From the NCBI GenBank assembly GCA_003427395.1, contig BFEA01000276.1, positions 1,189,966 to 1,253,965 on the forward strand: DNA of 64,000 nucleotides, written 5' to 3'. Source of the DNA: Chara braunii (lineage: Eukaryota > Streptophyta > Charophyceae > Charales > Characeae). The position numbers and the translations under genes were made by a program. Shown here piece by piece: positions 1 through 11,575 of this stretch (its first letter is position 1; every line of letters begins with the position of its first letter). A model generated the notes under the pieces. It was not told where the DNA came from. It saw only the letters and a program-made list of their open reading frames with translations, and did no database searches.

Positions 1-372
1 CCACCCGCTGTCCTTGGTGGAAGCACTGCCAGTGGCATGAGTCGGGACGCCAGTAGGAACACATCACCCAGGTTATACTCATACTTAGCAGACCCTACGC
101 CGGAGCTCCTTGCTATTTGGCTCACAGCCGTTTCTTCGGTTGTCTTTGTGCTGGCTGTTGGGTTCATAATCCTCTGCAGATTGTTTCTCTATCTCTCCTT
201 CGTAAGCAACCTCAACAGGCTGTAAGGCTGGGTCTCTGTGTTGTTCATAATTTTCTGTTGGATGTTTCTCGGTCTCGCCTTCGTAAGCAGTCTCTGTTGG
301 GTTCATAATCTTCTGTTGGTGTTTCTCTGGTTTGTAATCGGATTGACTTGAGATGGGTAATATACTATCTAA

Positions 373-698
373 GGGACGCTGGACCCAGTTTCCAGCAGAT
401 ACATTCCAGATACATTCCTTCTGCATTCTCATTCCTAGGCGCCCTATGGACAGTGGGTGGATGGAAGGGATTAAGGGATGGAGGGAGAATTCATTGGTGC
501 CCCCCAATGCCCCTCTCCAATCCCCGACCAGTTGCAGGATAGGCAAGGAAGAGATGATTTTGATATGGGACGTTGGACCCGGTTTCTAGCACAAGGGCGT
601 CACTTTTTTCATTGAGCTATTAAAGATGTATCATGGGACGCTGGACCCGGTTTCCAGCAGGTGATACTCCCCACTAATAGATGGAGCGGCCCGCCAGC

Positions 699-731
<33 letters not shown>

Positions 732-754
732 NAAAAAAAAAAAAAAAAAAAAAA
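373..754 (+). repeat. Cluster of LINE 3'-end monomers with poly(A) tail
   Basis: Three copies of a 24-bp hairpin core (373-396, 567-590, 635-658) lie in tandem. Each has GCTGGA, a short C/G/T loop, then TCCAGC. The last runs through the 'ccccactaatagatgg' module into an A tract at 700-754, with one ambiguous base at 732. The same core and tail order, on the opposite strand, ends the long LINE at 6663 and the LINE at 61738, so this is read as a LINE-derived 3' end in plus orientation. Whether it is a truncated LINE or a SINE using the LINE tail cannot be told from sequence. Confidence 0.7.
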
Positions 755-814
755 GTCCCACACCACTTACCTTCACCTCTAGCCAGCTACAGATATTGTC
801 CGTGCCAACCCTGT

Positions 815-1300
815 CTTTGAGGATGGTCGACAGCTACAGACTTAAACCACCAGCACTTGGCCCATACATCGCCCGTGGGGCGTTGCCGTTAACGGCCCGC
901 GACTTGTGGAGGCTTGGGTACCGACCCTCAATGGCTGGCGCCAGCCAAAACAATTTTTTTTTTTTTTGCGCTGGCAAGTCGGTGCGAAACGGCGCGCAGC
1001 CCGTTTTCAGGCTCGGCATCAATAGCTGGGCCAAGTACTGGTGGTTTAATCAGCATCCAAGACGGCAATGCCCTCTGAGGTGGCCAATGACTGCCCCCCT
1101 TGCAGAATTTGCTATTACTAATACTATTAAACCACCAGAACCTTTCCCATATGTCGGTCGCGAGCAGTGTCGGAGGCCCGAAACGAAAAGCGGCCGATTC
1201 GGATTATCAATGGCAGCCCTCCCCCGGTTGGCTACCTCGTTACCCAGCGTGTCTTAGATTTCAAGCGGTGAAAGGTACTGGTGGTTTAAATCACCAGTAC
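815..1300. repeat. Mosaic of short inverted repeats next to A/T tracts
   Basis: No credible gene. The stretch carries the palindromic word ggctggcgccagccaaaa (about 931-948) followed by a T tract (954-967), and a self-complementary 'ggtactggtggttta / ccaccagtac' motif near 1275-1305. The same two words recur near 23040-23160 and, less perfectly, near 60730-60870, always near A/T tracts, so this is a dispersed family rather than unique DNA. An apparent open frame from 661 to 1257 depends on translating the poly(A) tract as lysine and is not coding. Confidence 0.5.
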
Positions 1301-1418
1301 ACCAGGGCCTGGAGGCGCGTTACTGTGCGAAAAACTTTTCCAAACCGCCAGCGGGGCACGTTCTTTCTTTTTTGGCTGGCGCCACCGAGCCTCCAAAATT
1401 TCCCTAGGCGACGAGTTG

Positions 1419-1459
1419 CATGTCTGCTCTTATTAGCACCACTAACACTGGCGGGGTCA

Positions 1460-1496
<37 letters not shown>

Positions 1497-1525
1497 AAAC
1501 AAACAAACAAACAAACAAACAAACA
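1419..1525 (+). repeat. LINE/SINE 3' end, type-B terminus, A tract plus (AAAC)n
   Basis: The module 'tgtctgctcttattagcaccactaacac' style hairpin half is followed by a 31-bp A tract (1465-1495) and an AAAC microsatellite to 1525. The same module precedes the A tract at 61510-61580 and follows the T tracts at 4797 and 61738, so it marks the extreme 3' terminus of the LINE-related family in plus orientation. Confidence 0.6.
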
Positions 1526-3230
1526 TTTCAAGAAGGCTGGGGCCGTGTACTGGGGGTTTAAACATAGTGGTATACAACAGTAAATTCAACCTAAATGTCC
1601 GCTATTGAAAATCCATCAGCACCAGTCTTAATGTCACCCAGCCCCAGAAATTACAGAATAATTACAGTATCACCTTGTAGGTGGGACATGACCCTGGGGG
1701 ACTACAGTTCAGCTATTGAAGGGACACCATAAAAAATGGAGATAGAACTATGCATCTCAGACTGTGGCAAGGGATAATTTTGAAGATATCATGCAATGCA
1801 GTCTACCGAAGCTGTGGGATGTAAACTAGCAGTGGTAGGGGAGCTCTCCGCTCTAGGGAGAAGCATCAGTGTAAACGGATGTGGACGAAATGGAAGCGAG
1901 AATGTCGGCTAGAGTACCGCAAATACTGGTGAGAATCCAATACCCCGAGAACCTGAGGGTTCCTCGTGCGGCGCGGCTGGGAGTGCCGCGCCCCTGCCGG
2001 TACGGCTCGAACGGTGCGCTACGGAGGCGTTGGGTGACGTAGCAGGCGGCAGTACGAGGCGCAGCGGCGAGGGGGAGTAGGATCGAGCGGCGCGAGGGAA
2101 GAGGTCGAGCGACGCGAGGGAAGAGGGTGGAGTTGATGGCGATGGCCTGGTCTGTTGGGGTAGAGTTTTCGAAAGTGAAGGGAACATGTTGGGCGTGGCG
2201 ACGAGAGAAATGGTACGATGAGTTTGATCAGCGTGATGGTGGAAAGGGGGGTAGGGTGTGGGCTGCGGTGAGGTGTGTGTCTCCCCCGTGATAGGGTTCC
2301 GTGGGCGCTGTTGGGAGGGAAGAGTACCACAAGCATGACGAGGGTGGTGGTGCTTTGGACGATGACATCCCTCCATCTCTCCGGACTAACCTGCGAGGGG
2401 CGGCTGGCAGGTTCGGCGGTTTGGGCTTGCAACGTGGTTTGCCACGGTCCGTTTATCTTCATCGAGTAGCCTTTGAGGATGGTCGAGTGAGTGTCGACTA
2501 CAAGGTGGCCAGTCTTTGCTCGCAAAGTCGATGAAGGAGGAGGTGAGGTTTGGAGGGGGGAGGGGTGGATAACCAAGTGTGGGGACTTGGGGTACTCTTC
2601 TCCAGCTAGACCTTTGTTCTTCTAAGATGTTTTTCCTGTAGTTTTTCTTCCAGTTTTTGACTTGAGTCTGGTCCCTAATTCTGATTCTCAGAATTTGATT
2701 CCCATCTGCTAAATCACATTCTCCTGAATATATCACCTAAATGATGTTCCCATTTGATTTGTTAAAGCGAACCTTATCTTCGCGATTTTTTCTTAAGTCC
2801 CAGAACCTTATACAATTGCTAATTTGGTTAATAAGTTCTTGATCCGCTGTCTGAGTGAGATTTTCCTTTTTTGGATTTTCAAATTTTACCAAATCTCATC
2901 TTCAACCCCATCCTTGAAATTCGTTAGCTGATGACCTCAACTATCATCAGGATTATTCTTGATCATACACATTCTTGAGTCCAATATGGGACGTCTTAGT
3001 TGGACTTCTTGAATTTTCGATCTTAAATGTTCCCTTCCAATAAGGTTGTTGCAGACAGATTTCCTAATTGTGGTTCCAATTCCTACTTTTCAAGAGTAGT
3101 TTTCGCAGTTCTCCTCTATGTGAATAAATCCACATCTGCAAATCTTATTTCTTAGTCGTGATTGCGGTCGTTGTGGTTTTGCAAATTAAAAGGGGGGAGG
3201 TTGAATTAGGGGTAGGTGGGAAGTGGGGGG
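1526..3230. other. Stretch without recognisable genes
   Basis: Open frames here are short, proline- or serine-rich and mutually overlapping on both strands, with no family I recognise. At about 2079-2125 an 18-22 bp unit built on 'gcgaggga' with 'gagcg' repeats in tandem. GC content is higher at 1960-2130 than around it. Nothing else can be supported. Confidence 0.4.
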
Positions 3231-3258
3231 GTTCACTTAGAAGAGGGACTGACGGTTT

Positions 3259-4058
3259 AGAGTGGTAAGTCTAACCAGAAGGGTGGGGTGGGACGACATT
3301 GGCCGGTGCTGGAGCATTCGCTCTGTGACCAGGGGGAGCTTGAGGCCATTGAAGTTATGTCGAGGGTGGAAGGCATAACCATCTCGCCTGACGTAGCTGT
3401 TGCTGGGGCGGTGACCCTGTAACCTTTTGAGGGGCCATGCAGTTAAGAGAGGTGTCAAGGGGGGAAGACACTCTCTGTCCGTCAGAATCAGTTAGATCGG
3501 TACTGGGGTTGTTTGTGTTGCTTTGTAACCCTAACATGGGGGTATGAGATCTGACGAGTTCTGGTACGAGGACTGGAAGCTGGATCGGCGTGTCCTTCAT
3601 CGGTGGTGAAGGTAAGAGTCGGATTGTTAGTGGTTTCCTCCTCTTGTTTTTTCAAATGGAGAGTGAAATCGGAAGCATGGTTTGGAAGAAATTTTGGGTG
3701 GGCTCATGCAGGATGGGAAGGGTGGCTCGGGGTGGTTAGTCTATTAGAAGGACGGGGTGGGGCGACAGTAGCCGGTGCTGGAGCAGTGGCTCTGTGACCA
3801 TGGGACTTGGAGGAGCTTGAGGCCATTGGAGCTTGCCGAGGGTGGAAGGCATAACCACCTCTTTCAACGTAGCTGAATCTGGGGCAATAACCCTGTAACC
3901 CGGTAGGGGTTTTGGCAGCTAAGGAAGTGTCGAGGGAGGAAGACGCTTCGTGTCCGTCAGAAAACAGTTAGTTCGGTGCTGGGGCAGCTTGTGTTGCCTT
4001 GTAACCCTAGCAAGGGGGGTGTGAGAACTGGCGACTTCTGGTACGAGGGCTGAAAGCT
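3259..4058. repeat. Two-copy direct repeat, about 330 bp each, 476 bp apart
   Basis: The segment at 3259-3585 recurs at 3731-4058. Shared words occur in order in both: 'gccggtgctggagca', 'gctctgtgacca', 'gagcttgaggccattg', 'gagggtggaaggcataacca', 'ccctgtaacc', 'tgtccgtcaga', 'ttgtaaccctagcaa/aacat', 'ttctggtacgagg'. Copies differ by many substitutions and small indels, so the duplication is old. No coding capacity is conserved between the copies. Confidence 0.8.
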
Positions 4059-4517
4059 TGAGTGACGGTTTATCTCCTGTAGTGTGGGTTTGGTTTGGAT
4101 TTATGGTGGTTCAACTCTGATTTTCGTTTCTCTAATTTTCCTTTTCAATTTTTTGAATAAAAAAGAATAAGGAGAATGGGAGAAGATGGTGGGTTATCAC
4201 GCGTCCTACCAGTGAGGGGGCTAGCTGGTAGGATGGGAGTATGGTATAGCAGCAGCAGAGATGGTGACGTCGCTGCAGTCAGTCTTGCCGGTGGGAGGTA
4301 AAGTGGATTGATGGGGGATTCTTTTGAGTCGTTTCTGAATCATGATGTTGTCATAGACAGGTCTGAAGTAGCCCCAATTCTCTGAGCCAACGCCGGGTAA
4401 TGGCCCCGGTATCTTAATTTTTAAAATTCCATCCTTAGGCCAATTGGATTTTTCGAGTAGGTTCTTAGTCTCATTTTCATGAAATTTCCTGATGAGTTTT
4501 ATGAATGTACTCGTTAT

Positions 4518-4564
4518 GGGACGCTGGGCCCGGTTCCCAGTTCGTGCCAAAAAAAAAAAAAAAA
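4518..4564 (+). repeat. Short LINE 3'-end fragment with A tail
   Basis: The conserved core (4518-4540) is followed within 8 bp by an A tract of about 16 (4549-4564). Plus orientation. It lacks the 'aatagatgg' module, so the internal part has been lost or belongs to a subtype. Confidence 0.6.
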
Positions 4565-4796
4565 GAGGGTTCCTCCACAAGGTTCATCTACAAAGGGTGA
4601 GTCAGGGCCTAGATTAGGCCAAAAGGCGCATTGATGGACAACAAGCAAATATTTCTGCCTATTTGTCCCGAGGGATGACGAAGGCTAGATTAACTGAAAA
4701 ATGGTGATCGGTTCAATGACGCAACGTGAGGAGTAAAGAAAAGGTCCTTCATGGATTTTTTAATTTTTTTTTTCGCACATCCCAATTTCATAGGTC

Positions 4797-4945
4797 TTTT
4801 TTTTTTCTTTTTTTTTTTTTTTTGAAAAAAACACCCCCACCTGTGTTAGTGTTGCTGATAAGAGCAGACACCACTAACACCAAGAGGGAGGCTCCATCTA
4901 TTGGTGGGGAGCATCACCTGTTGGAAAACGGGTCCAGCGTCCCAT
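4797..4945 (-). repeat. LINE/SINE 3' end, complete terminal module
   Basis: Read on the minus strand: the hairpin core (4921-4943), the 'ccccaccaatagatgg' module, a long hairpin with arms gtgttagtg / cactaacac around a 'gataagagca' loop (about 4846-4882), then an A tract (T tract 4797-4823 on plus). This is the clearest small copy of the terminus and shows the order of the modules. Confidence 0.7.
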
Positions 4946-5337
4946 GTACAGAAAATGAGAATGTCTGAGAACAATGAAAACAGTGACAGTGAGGTCTGTC
5001 AGCATTGATTGCCCTGCAACCCAGGGGATTGACTGAGCAGTCCTAAATAGTGTCCTCTTCACCCTCATAGGTCAGTTTTGTCATGAATCACTTTTTGGAG
5101 ATGGCATTCTGCCACAACAAACTTCACAGTAGACCCTTGTCCCCTTGGGACTGAAAAAACGGGGGATGGGGATGTGTAAAATGGCCCCGCCTGTTTGTTG
5201 TCCTTGTCTCCCTCTCTGCCTTAGGTGGGGTCCTTAACGAAACAGTGTGTCACAACCCCCCATTTGTTATCCTTTTCTCCCTCTCTGCCTAAGGTTGAGT
5301 GGGATACCTCCATTAATTCAGTTGTCTAGTACAAGAA

Positions 5338-5359
5338 GAACAACAACAACAACAAGATA

Positions 5360-5406
<47 letters not shown>

Positions 5407-5456
5407 GAAGAAGAAGAAGAAGAAGGAGGAGGAGGAGGAGGAGGAGGAGGAGGAGA
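5338..5456. repeat. Compound microsatellite (AAC)n(AAT)n(AAG)n(AGG)n
   Basis: Four trinucleotide runs follow one another without interruption, each differing from the next by one base of the unit. Open frames through it translate only as homopolymers and are not genes. Confidence 0.95.
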
Positions 5457-5847
5457 CAAAGAAAAGGAAGAAGATGTAGAAGCACAAATCTGACCACCCA
5501 TCCAATTCCAACTAGGAAATGCAAAGCGTTACAAATGACAGTTGAACGATAAGAATGGGGGGTGGGGAGGCGGACTGCTATTAGGAGGTCATGATGAAGA
5601 ACAACGCACTAAGAAAAAAGATAGAAATAACTAACGAAGAAAGAACAAGTCAAACTAAAAATGTGAACACGGTGGTATCGTCAAGATATTCACAAAGTTT
5701 GACCCGTCCTTGCAGAAATGCCCCTTGGTATTTTACGCCCAACCCCAATATAAAGACACCCAACTGTGGAGCCAAAGTTTTGGCTACAACCTTGTGCATT
5801 ACATTCAGGAGAGAGATGGGATGTCAATTCCTTACCTTTCACTGATG

Positions 5848-5848
<1 letters not shown>

Positions 5849-5924
<76 letters not shown>

Positions 5925-6303
5925 AACTCCGTATACAGGAAGCCTACTTAACGAGGTGATAAGAGCATCCCCGTTCTTATCACCCGTTAAGTAGGTTCCA
6001 GCGTCAAAGGCTCCATCTATTGGTGGGGAGCTGCACTTGCTGGAAATCGAGTCCAGCGTCCCTGTACAACGGTATGAATATGTCAGCTGGAAATCGGGCC
6101 CAGTGTCCCTTATACAGAGACGTATTAATGTCTGAGTCTCCCACTTCCTATGTGTGTTCGTGAAGCAGATCTACAATTCTAAAAAAACAAACTAAGACAT
6201 CCTCCACATTTCAACCACCTGACCAGGAGACGAGACCCTAGTTTTAATATGACGTGATATGATATGATGTGATGTATCAGCTGGAGATCGGGGCCAGCAC
6301 CCC
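5849..6303 (-). repeat. LINE/SINE 3' end with 72-bp T tract and repeated cores
   Basis: A T tract of 72 (5849-5920) is followed by an inverted repeat whose arms are about 20 bp (cctacttaacg... / ...cgttaagtagg, about 5942-5996) around the 'gataagagca' loop. Then come the 'ctccatctattggtggggagc' region and three hairpin cores at 6039-6062, 6086-6109 and about 6280-6303. Minus orientation. The arms differ in sequence from those at 4846-4882 but still pair. Confidence 0.7.
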
Positions 6304-6847
6304 TATGCAGAGATGTGTTGATACCTCCACTTCCTATGTATATTCGTTAATCAGTATATGATGGTAGAACCTTTTTTTTTTTCTTTAATTCCTTCTTGAT
6401 CCCATTGAATCTTGGTCTTGCCTTACACCATATCTCGGAACCTCTTTTCTCGCCTTCGCTAACACTCGTAAGAATTTTTTCCATCCTAAGTGACAGTAAA
6501 AGTCGGACGACAGTGTGCAGAGTTGCTCTTAACCCCTCATCCAATTGGCTACAAGCACATTTGTTGAATCAACATGACCTTCTCGAGGTCGAGGAGCCTT
6601 CTCTTCCCTCCTCTCCCCCTTCTTTATCTCTTCTCTTCATACCTCCTCCGCTTCCTTCGCAACTTTTTTTTTTTTTTTTTTGTAGGGAGCAACACCTGCT
6701 GGAAACAGGGTTCAGCGTCCCTTTACAGAATGAACATTGATCCATATGAGAGTACAGATTGTTGTGTTGATTACTTGTGTCTCTTCACCCTCGTCAGAGC
6801 GCTTGAAAGGACATATTTTCCTAGCACTGTATCAACCTCTTATGAGA

Positions 6848-7096
6848 TCATTCATATTCATACCATGATCTGGGAACTAAACTTAGTTTTGATGGAGGAA
6901 AAGGATCGAGGAAGTCCGTCAGGGACCTTAATGGGACGGCTGAGTCAACTTCAATCCAATCATTGAAAATCAAACGGTAATTCCTTTGAAGCCCAACCTG
7001 GTCATTTTCTTGTGCTTCCTCCCAAACCACCCGCCCTAGTCTCCCTCCCTTGTCCCCCCCAAGCCAACTTTGGTTAAATGATGTAATATGTTGCAT
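6848..7096 (-). pseudogene. LINE ORF2 C-terminal tail
   Basis: The peptide contains 'GGRLGRVVWEEAQENDQVG' and 'RSLTDFLDPFPPSKLSLV'. It aligns by eye with 'GGWIASVTWEGRPTQGDHQG' and 'RPSTEFPDPFPPHQLAMV' of the LINE at 62200-62450, so this short frame is the true C-terminus. It is followed by about 120 bp of 3' UTR before the hairpin core. Confidence 0.7.
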
Positions 7097-7279
7097 GATT
7101 TTTTTTCTTCAGTGACAGATACAATATTTTCTCTTTTAGTCTTTTCTCATTTGGTAGTAATCTTTGTTTCTAAATGTTGCTTAATAGTTTCATTAAATTC
7201 TGGTTCATCTAAGCGTGCTCCTTCCGTTTCATAGGTACATTTTCATGTCCATATTGCCCAAATAACTGCTCTCCTTCCA

Positions 7280-8397
7280 ACTATAAATAAGTTAGATGTA
7301 AAGTCGTCAATCTGATAGTGATTCCAGGTTTCCAAGAGCAGCGTCTTCCCATCCCAGGGCCAGGGAAAAGATGTTCCCAAATGATTCCAAATTATATCCC
7401 ACCAATGCCATAGCCAAACTGATCCTGGACATTGAAGAAAAATATGCTCTAATGTTTCCGGAATTAGTTTGGATGAGAAGGCTGATTTGCAAAATTTACA
7501 CCACGGATGAGCTATTCCTCTTTGTTCTTGTGAGGTTCTATTTATAATCCAGTCATTTGTGGGAAGACAATCATGGGTAATCTGCCATTGCAGAGATGCT
7601 ACCTTGGTTGGCCGAGATCTAATAGAGAGAAATCATTTAACTGAATGTAACTCTTCCTTGCTTACATTGAGATGTCTCATCCATCGGGCTTCTATTCGGT
7701 CTTTTATGTTCACCTTTGGGCGAAACATCCTATAAGTTGATTTGACTGATAATTTATGAAGTGATCTAGAGTATGAGTGTCTCCTTCCCCCTGGACTAGA
7801 CCAGGTCCAGTTTACAGGGTCAATGGGTAAGTGAGAAATGGGTGTATCTGGTTTGAAAGCTAGCCATTTATCTTGGATCTTTAAAACTCTGATCCGAAAT
7901 AGTTGATCAAATTTGAAGGACTCAGTGTGTTCTTGTGCCCTAGGCTTCAAGAAACCATCTGCTCCCACATTAAGGATAGACATGAGGATGTCTCCTTCGT
8001 TGGAGATTTCAACTATGTTCTTCACTACCCCCTGTTGTGCCTTGATGGTCACCCAATCATTGACAGCTAGCTTGGACCCTTTCTTAAGAATTCTGACCCA
8101 TTCTAACGGGATTATGTCAATTATCCGATCCAGTGCTTCTTTCTGATGATGACAATGCCTTAAGCGCTCCTGGAGTATTGAAGAATCAATCCAATCTCTG
8201 TTCTCACTACTCCAAATATCTCTGATACGAATAACCCTTTTTTTAATCCACACTTTCCATGGTGAGTTAGAGCAGTTAAGAGTACATCCATGAGTGTCTC
8301 TGATAAATGTGTCGTTAAATAATGGTTGTTGACATACTTCATCCCATTTCTCGGGATGAATTTTATCAGGAAGAGGGAGTTTTTTCCAGGTTCTCAT
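7280..8397 (-). pseudogene. LINE ORF2: post-RT region with zf-RVT-type zinc motif
   Basis: Residues from 8397 to 7633 are open. They include 'PLPDKIHPEKWDEVCQQPLF', 'EWVRILKKGSKLAVNDWV' and a conserved 'SVKSTYRMFRPKVNIKDR' block. After a stop near 7630 the same strand continues with 'SLQWQITHDCLPTNDWI', 'HPWCKFCKSAF', 'ETLEHIFLQCPGS' and 'WLWHWWDIIWN'. That is the C-x2-C...H...C zinc-binding pattern of plant LINEs. Each block has a counterpart in the LINE at the right edge of the window, which supports a shared family. Confidence 0.85.
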
Positions 8398-8736
8398 TAA
8401 AGTGATCCAAAAGGGATCTCTGTGCAGATCGTTTCTGGTTGCTTGACGATTTGAAATATCCTCCTGAAGAGGTTGTACTAGTGAACCTCTAGGTAGGGGC
8501 CAGGACCGATTTTCTAGTCACATGGGTCTACCTCCTCCGAAGTGGGTGGTGCTAACCTCCTGATTTGTTCACAAGCCAGAAGAGTCCAGGGAGTATGAGA
8601 ATTAAATAAAAGACGTTTTAACCATTGGATTGAAAAGGCCATAGCCTGGGTAGTAGGGTCAATGATGCCAAGACCGCCTTTAGATTTTGGTTGAATTACA
8701 GATAGTCATGCCACCCTACTGATAACATTTTCGCAT

Positions 8737-10086
8737 TCATGATTTCCTCGTCATAAAAAGGCTGCCAATTGCCTTTGAAACGCCAGATTTGTACCAGATA
8801 GAAGCTAACACCACATTGTTAATTGCTATTGTTCTTCCCAGTAGTGAAGTGTGTTTATCTTTCCACAATTCTAGTTTTGAGTGAGCTTGCTGCAAAATTT
8901 CATCATTGTTAGATATTGGTTTGCCTAGTGCTGAGATGGAAATCCAAAAAACTTTAATTGGCATCTCAGGAGGAAGCCATTTAATTTGAGGTTGTTCTGG
9001 GGGTCTTACTCCTTGGTAGTGAATCCACCATCCTAATGTCTTATTTCTCCAATTTACCCTCATATCCGAAAGTTTACAAAACACATTCATGATTCGTTTA
9101 ATAGCCTCTAGATTTTTATGTGAGGCGTCTACCATCAGAGAGAGGTCGTCAACAAATAGAGAGAAAACTGGGATAGCATCTTCTGGAATAGAAGAGATTT
9201 GGATACGTTTAATATCTTTATATTGACGAAGGTTAGCTGCCAGGGTTTCCATAATGATTACAAACAGTAACTGGGCGATTGGATCGCCTTGTCTCACTGA
9301 TCTCTGAAGCGAAATAGGAGGTGTCACATTTCCGTTGACCATTATTCTTGTTGTTGCATTCTCATACAAGATTTAAACCCATCTTCTAAAGTTAGAACCA
9401 AAATTCAATTTATCAAGGCATTTATCAAGGAAGAACCAATCAACATGATCATATGACTTTTCGAAGTCAATAAATATGAATGCAACATTATGTTTCGATT
9501 GTCGCGATAGCTTAACTAATTCATTAATAAGAAGAATATTATCTTGGATATTTCTTCCTTGAATAAACCCGGTTTGTGAGGGATGAATTATGTCAGCTAT
9601 GAACTTATTCAAACGATTGGTTAGTACCTTGGATATGAGTTTATATACTACAGAAAGGAGTGTTATAGGTCCATAATTGCGAATATTGCATTTATCATTT
9701 TTTTTATATAATAAGGTTAAAACTCCCTGCCCCACAATTTCACCCATCTGTCCGGACACTCATACTGCATGATAAAATTCCATTAAATCTTGTGAGATAA
9801 AATCCCACAGAGATTCTCAGAATTCCTGATGCAGTCCATCTATACCTGGAGCCTTTTTTTCTTCCATAAGCATGAGTGTTGTCCACACTTCCTCTTTAGT
9901 TAAGGGCATTTCTAGTTGAAGTTTTTGAAATTCTGAAAGAGTTTTTGTCATTGGCTTCAAAAATTTGTCAATTTCTATATTCCTTTGATTTAAAGGAATG
10001 CCACTATTTTTTGATAAAAAAAAAATCTTAAAAAAAATCCCTAACAATTTTAGTACACTCAGCAGTGGAGGTGGCCAATGGATCAT
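8737..10086 (-). pseudogene. LINE ORF2: reverse transcriptase
   Basis: Non-LTR RT landmarks appear in order. They are 'EKKAPGIDGL', 'YGPITLLSVVYKLISKVL', 'QTGFIQGRNIQDNILL', 'FIFIDFEKSYDHVDW' with the first catalytic Asp, 'VRQGDPIAQLLFVIIMETLA' and 'FSLFVDDLSLM', where FVDD stands for the usual YADD/FADD box. Then comes the thumb, 'LLGRTIAINNVVLASIWY'. In-frame stops are at 9817-9819 (TGA), one shortly after, and 9373-9375 (TAA). All catalytic aspartates are present, so damage is by stops rather than active-site loss. Confidence 0.9.
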
Positions 10087-11575
10087 TCAAATGTCGGGGA
10101 TGAGCAAAAGCCTCAATGACTGTCCTTCTTGTCCGGACTTTAGCCATTGCAACAAATCTTGCATCCATAGCACCTTTTGTGCCATGTTTTCTAAGTTTAC
10201 CCCTAATCATAACCCCTTGCCAGTGATACTTCATGTGAGAAAGTAATCGACTTTCTAATTCATGAATTTCTTGAGCAACTAATTCATTGTTCTCGTCATT
10301 TACATTATCAAATTCTAAGAGCTGTAATTGTTGAATACGTTGATAAAGATGTGATTCATTTGAATGACGTTCAACTGCTAATAGTTTCAAATATTCATTG
10401 CATTTACGACCTAGAAATACTAGACCGTTGTGTAACCACTTAATGTCATCCTGGATAATGTCCTTTTGTTGTTTCCAGAAAGTCCACATATCCTTTAGAT
10501 AAGATTTAAATAAATTCATTTTGAGATGAGTCGTATTAAGCTTATAGAACCCTTTCCCTTGGTCTGGTTTCCTCCGGAAGGTGAGGATGACCACACACAT
10601 GGCATGGTCCAGACCCAAAAGAGAGTTTCTAGGGAAAATTTCAGCTACCTGAAGAGCGCCTTCCAATTCCTCCGAGAGGAGGATTAGGTCTATACGCGAT
10701 TTAGTGGCCAATAGAGTTTGAGATTTTTTAAAGCACGTATAAGAGCGCTGAGACAGGTTCAACCTGCAGAATGAATAAAAGATATTAAATGTTTGGACCA
10801 AGGAGGCAATCATTACTTCATCAACTTCTACGTAGGTTGGACATGGTGTAGGAACATGCCAGCAGTGCAAGGATCTATTTGGGGCAGCGTTGAAGTCCCC
10901 AGCCATGATTAATGGTATACCTGCTGGCAGCTTAGGGAGAAGAGTCTAAAAAAAACGTTGACGTTTTCCTGCCTTATTTGGTCCATATACACATAGGATA
11001 TTGATTATTTCCAGTTCTAACATGACTAAGATATATACCCACCGACCCTCTACTTTATTCATGTTCCAATAAATAGGTTCTACCCTGTAACCAGGAGAAA
11101 TCCAAATTGCAACACCTGCACTCCCTGGCCGTGGTGAATGTGATCTGAACGCTTTATGAGGCCATATCTGTTTGTGACAATGATTATGATTAGCGGTATC
11201 CAAGAGATGTGTTTCTTGAATACATATAACATCAGGCCATTCTCTCCCCCCTATCCCCTTCAGTTGATCATGAATGGCTTGCTTCTTTTGAAACTTAGCA
11301 GAAGCAAGATCATTAACATTCAAAGATCTTAGGTTTAAATCCACCTGTCTCCTGAGGGACTTCCATGTTTGATCCTTATTGCATAAGTTGTCAATTACAC
11401 GGAAATTTTCCATCAAAAAATTCACACGAAAGACCAAAGTTATGACATAGGGAGTAAGAATATGATTGGAAGATTGAGAGGGGCCGCTTAGGAGACCTGC
11501 CACAGGGCAGAGTCCAAAAGTCCCCTTACACCAGAATTTGTTCTCCCAAAAACCTGACCAGCAATGTACCAACAT
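10028..11575 (-). pseudogene. LINE ORF2: APE-type endonuclease
   Basis: The minus strand encodes the family landmarks in order. First is 'LRSLNVNDL', the usual N-terminal strand. Next come 'VICIQETHLL' with the metal-binding Glu, 'GVAIWISPGYRV', 'INILCVYGPN', 'MAGDFNA' with the DxN motif, 'SRIDLILLSEEL' and 'GLDHAMCVV' with the catalytic Asp-His. The enzyme nicks target DNA to prime reverse transcription in L1-like elements. An in-frame TAG at 10946-10948 separates 'VYGPNKAGKRQRFF' from 'GDFN', and the frame shifts near 10030-10080 before the RT. Confidence 0.85.

Noticed and set aside
661-1257. 198-codon open frame with a lysine run
   Set aside because: It exists only because the 55-bp A tract translates as Lys; no conserved domain and it crosses several repeat fragments.
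5313-5524. Three overlapping frames rich in Ser, Leu, Ile, Tyr or Phe
   Set aside because: All are translations of the compound trinucleotide microsatellite.
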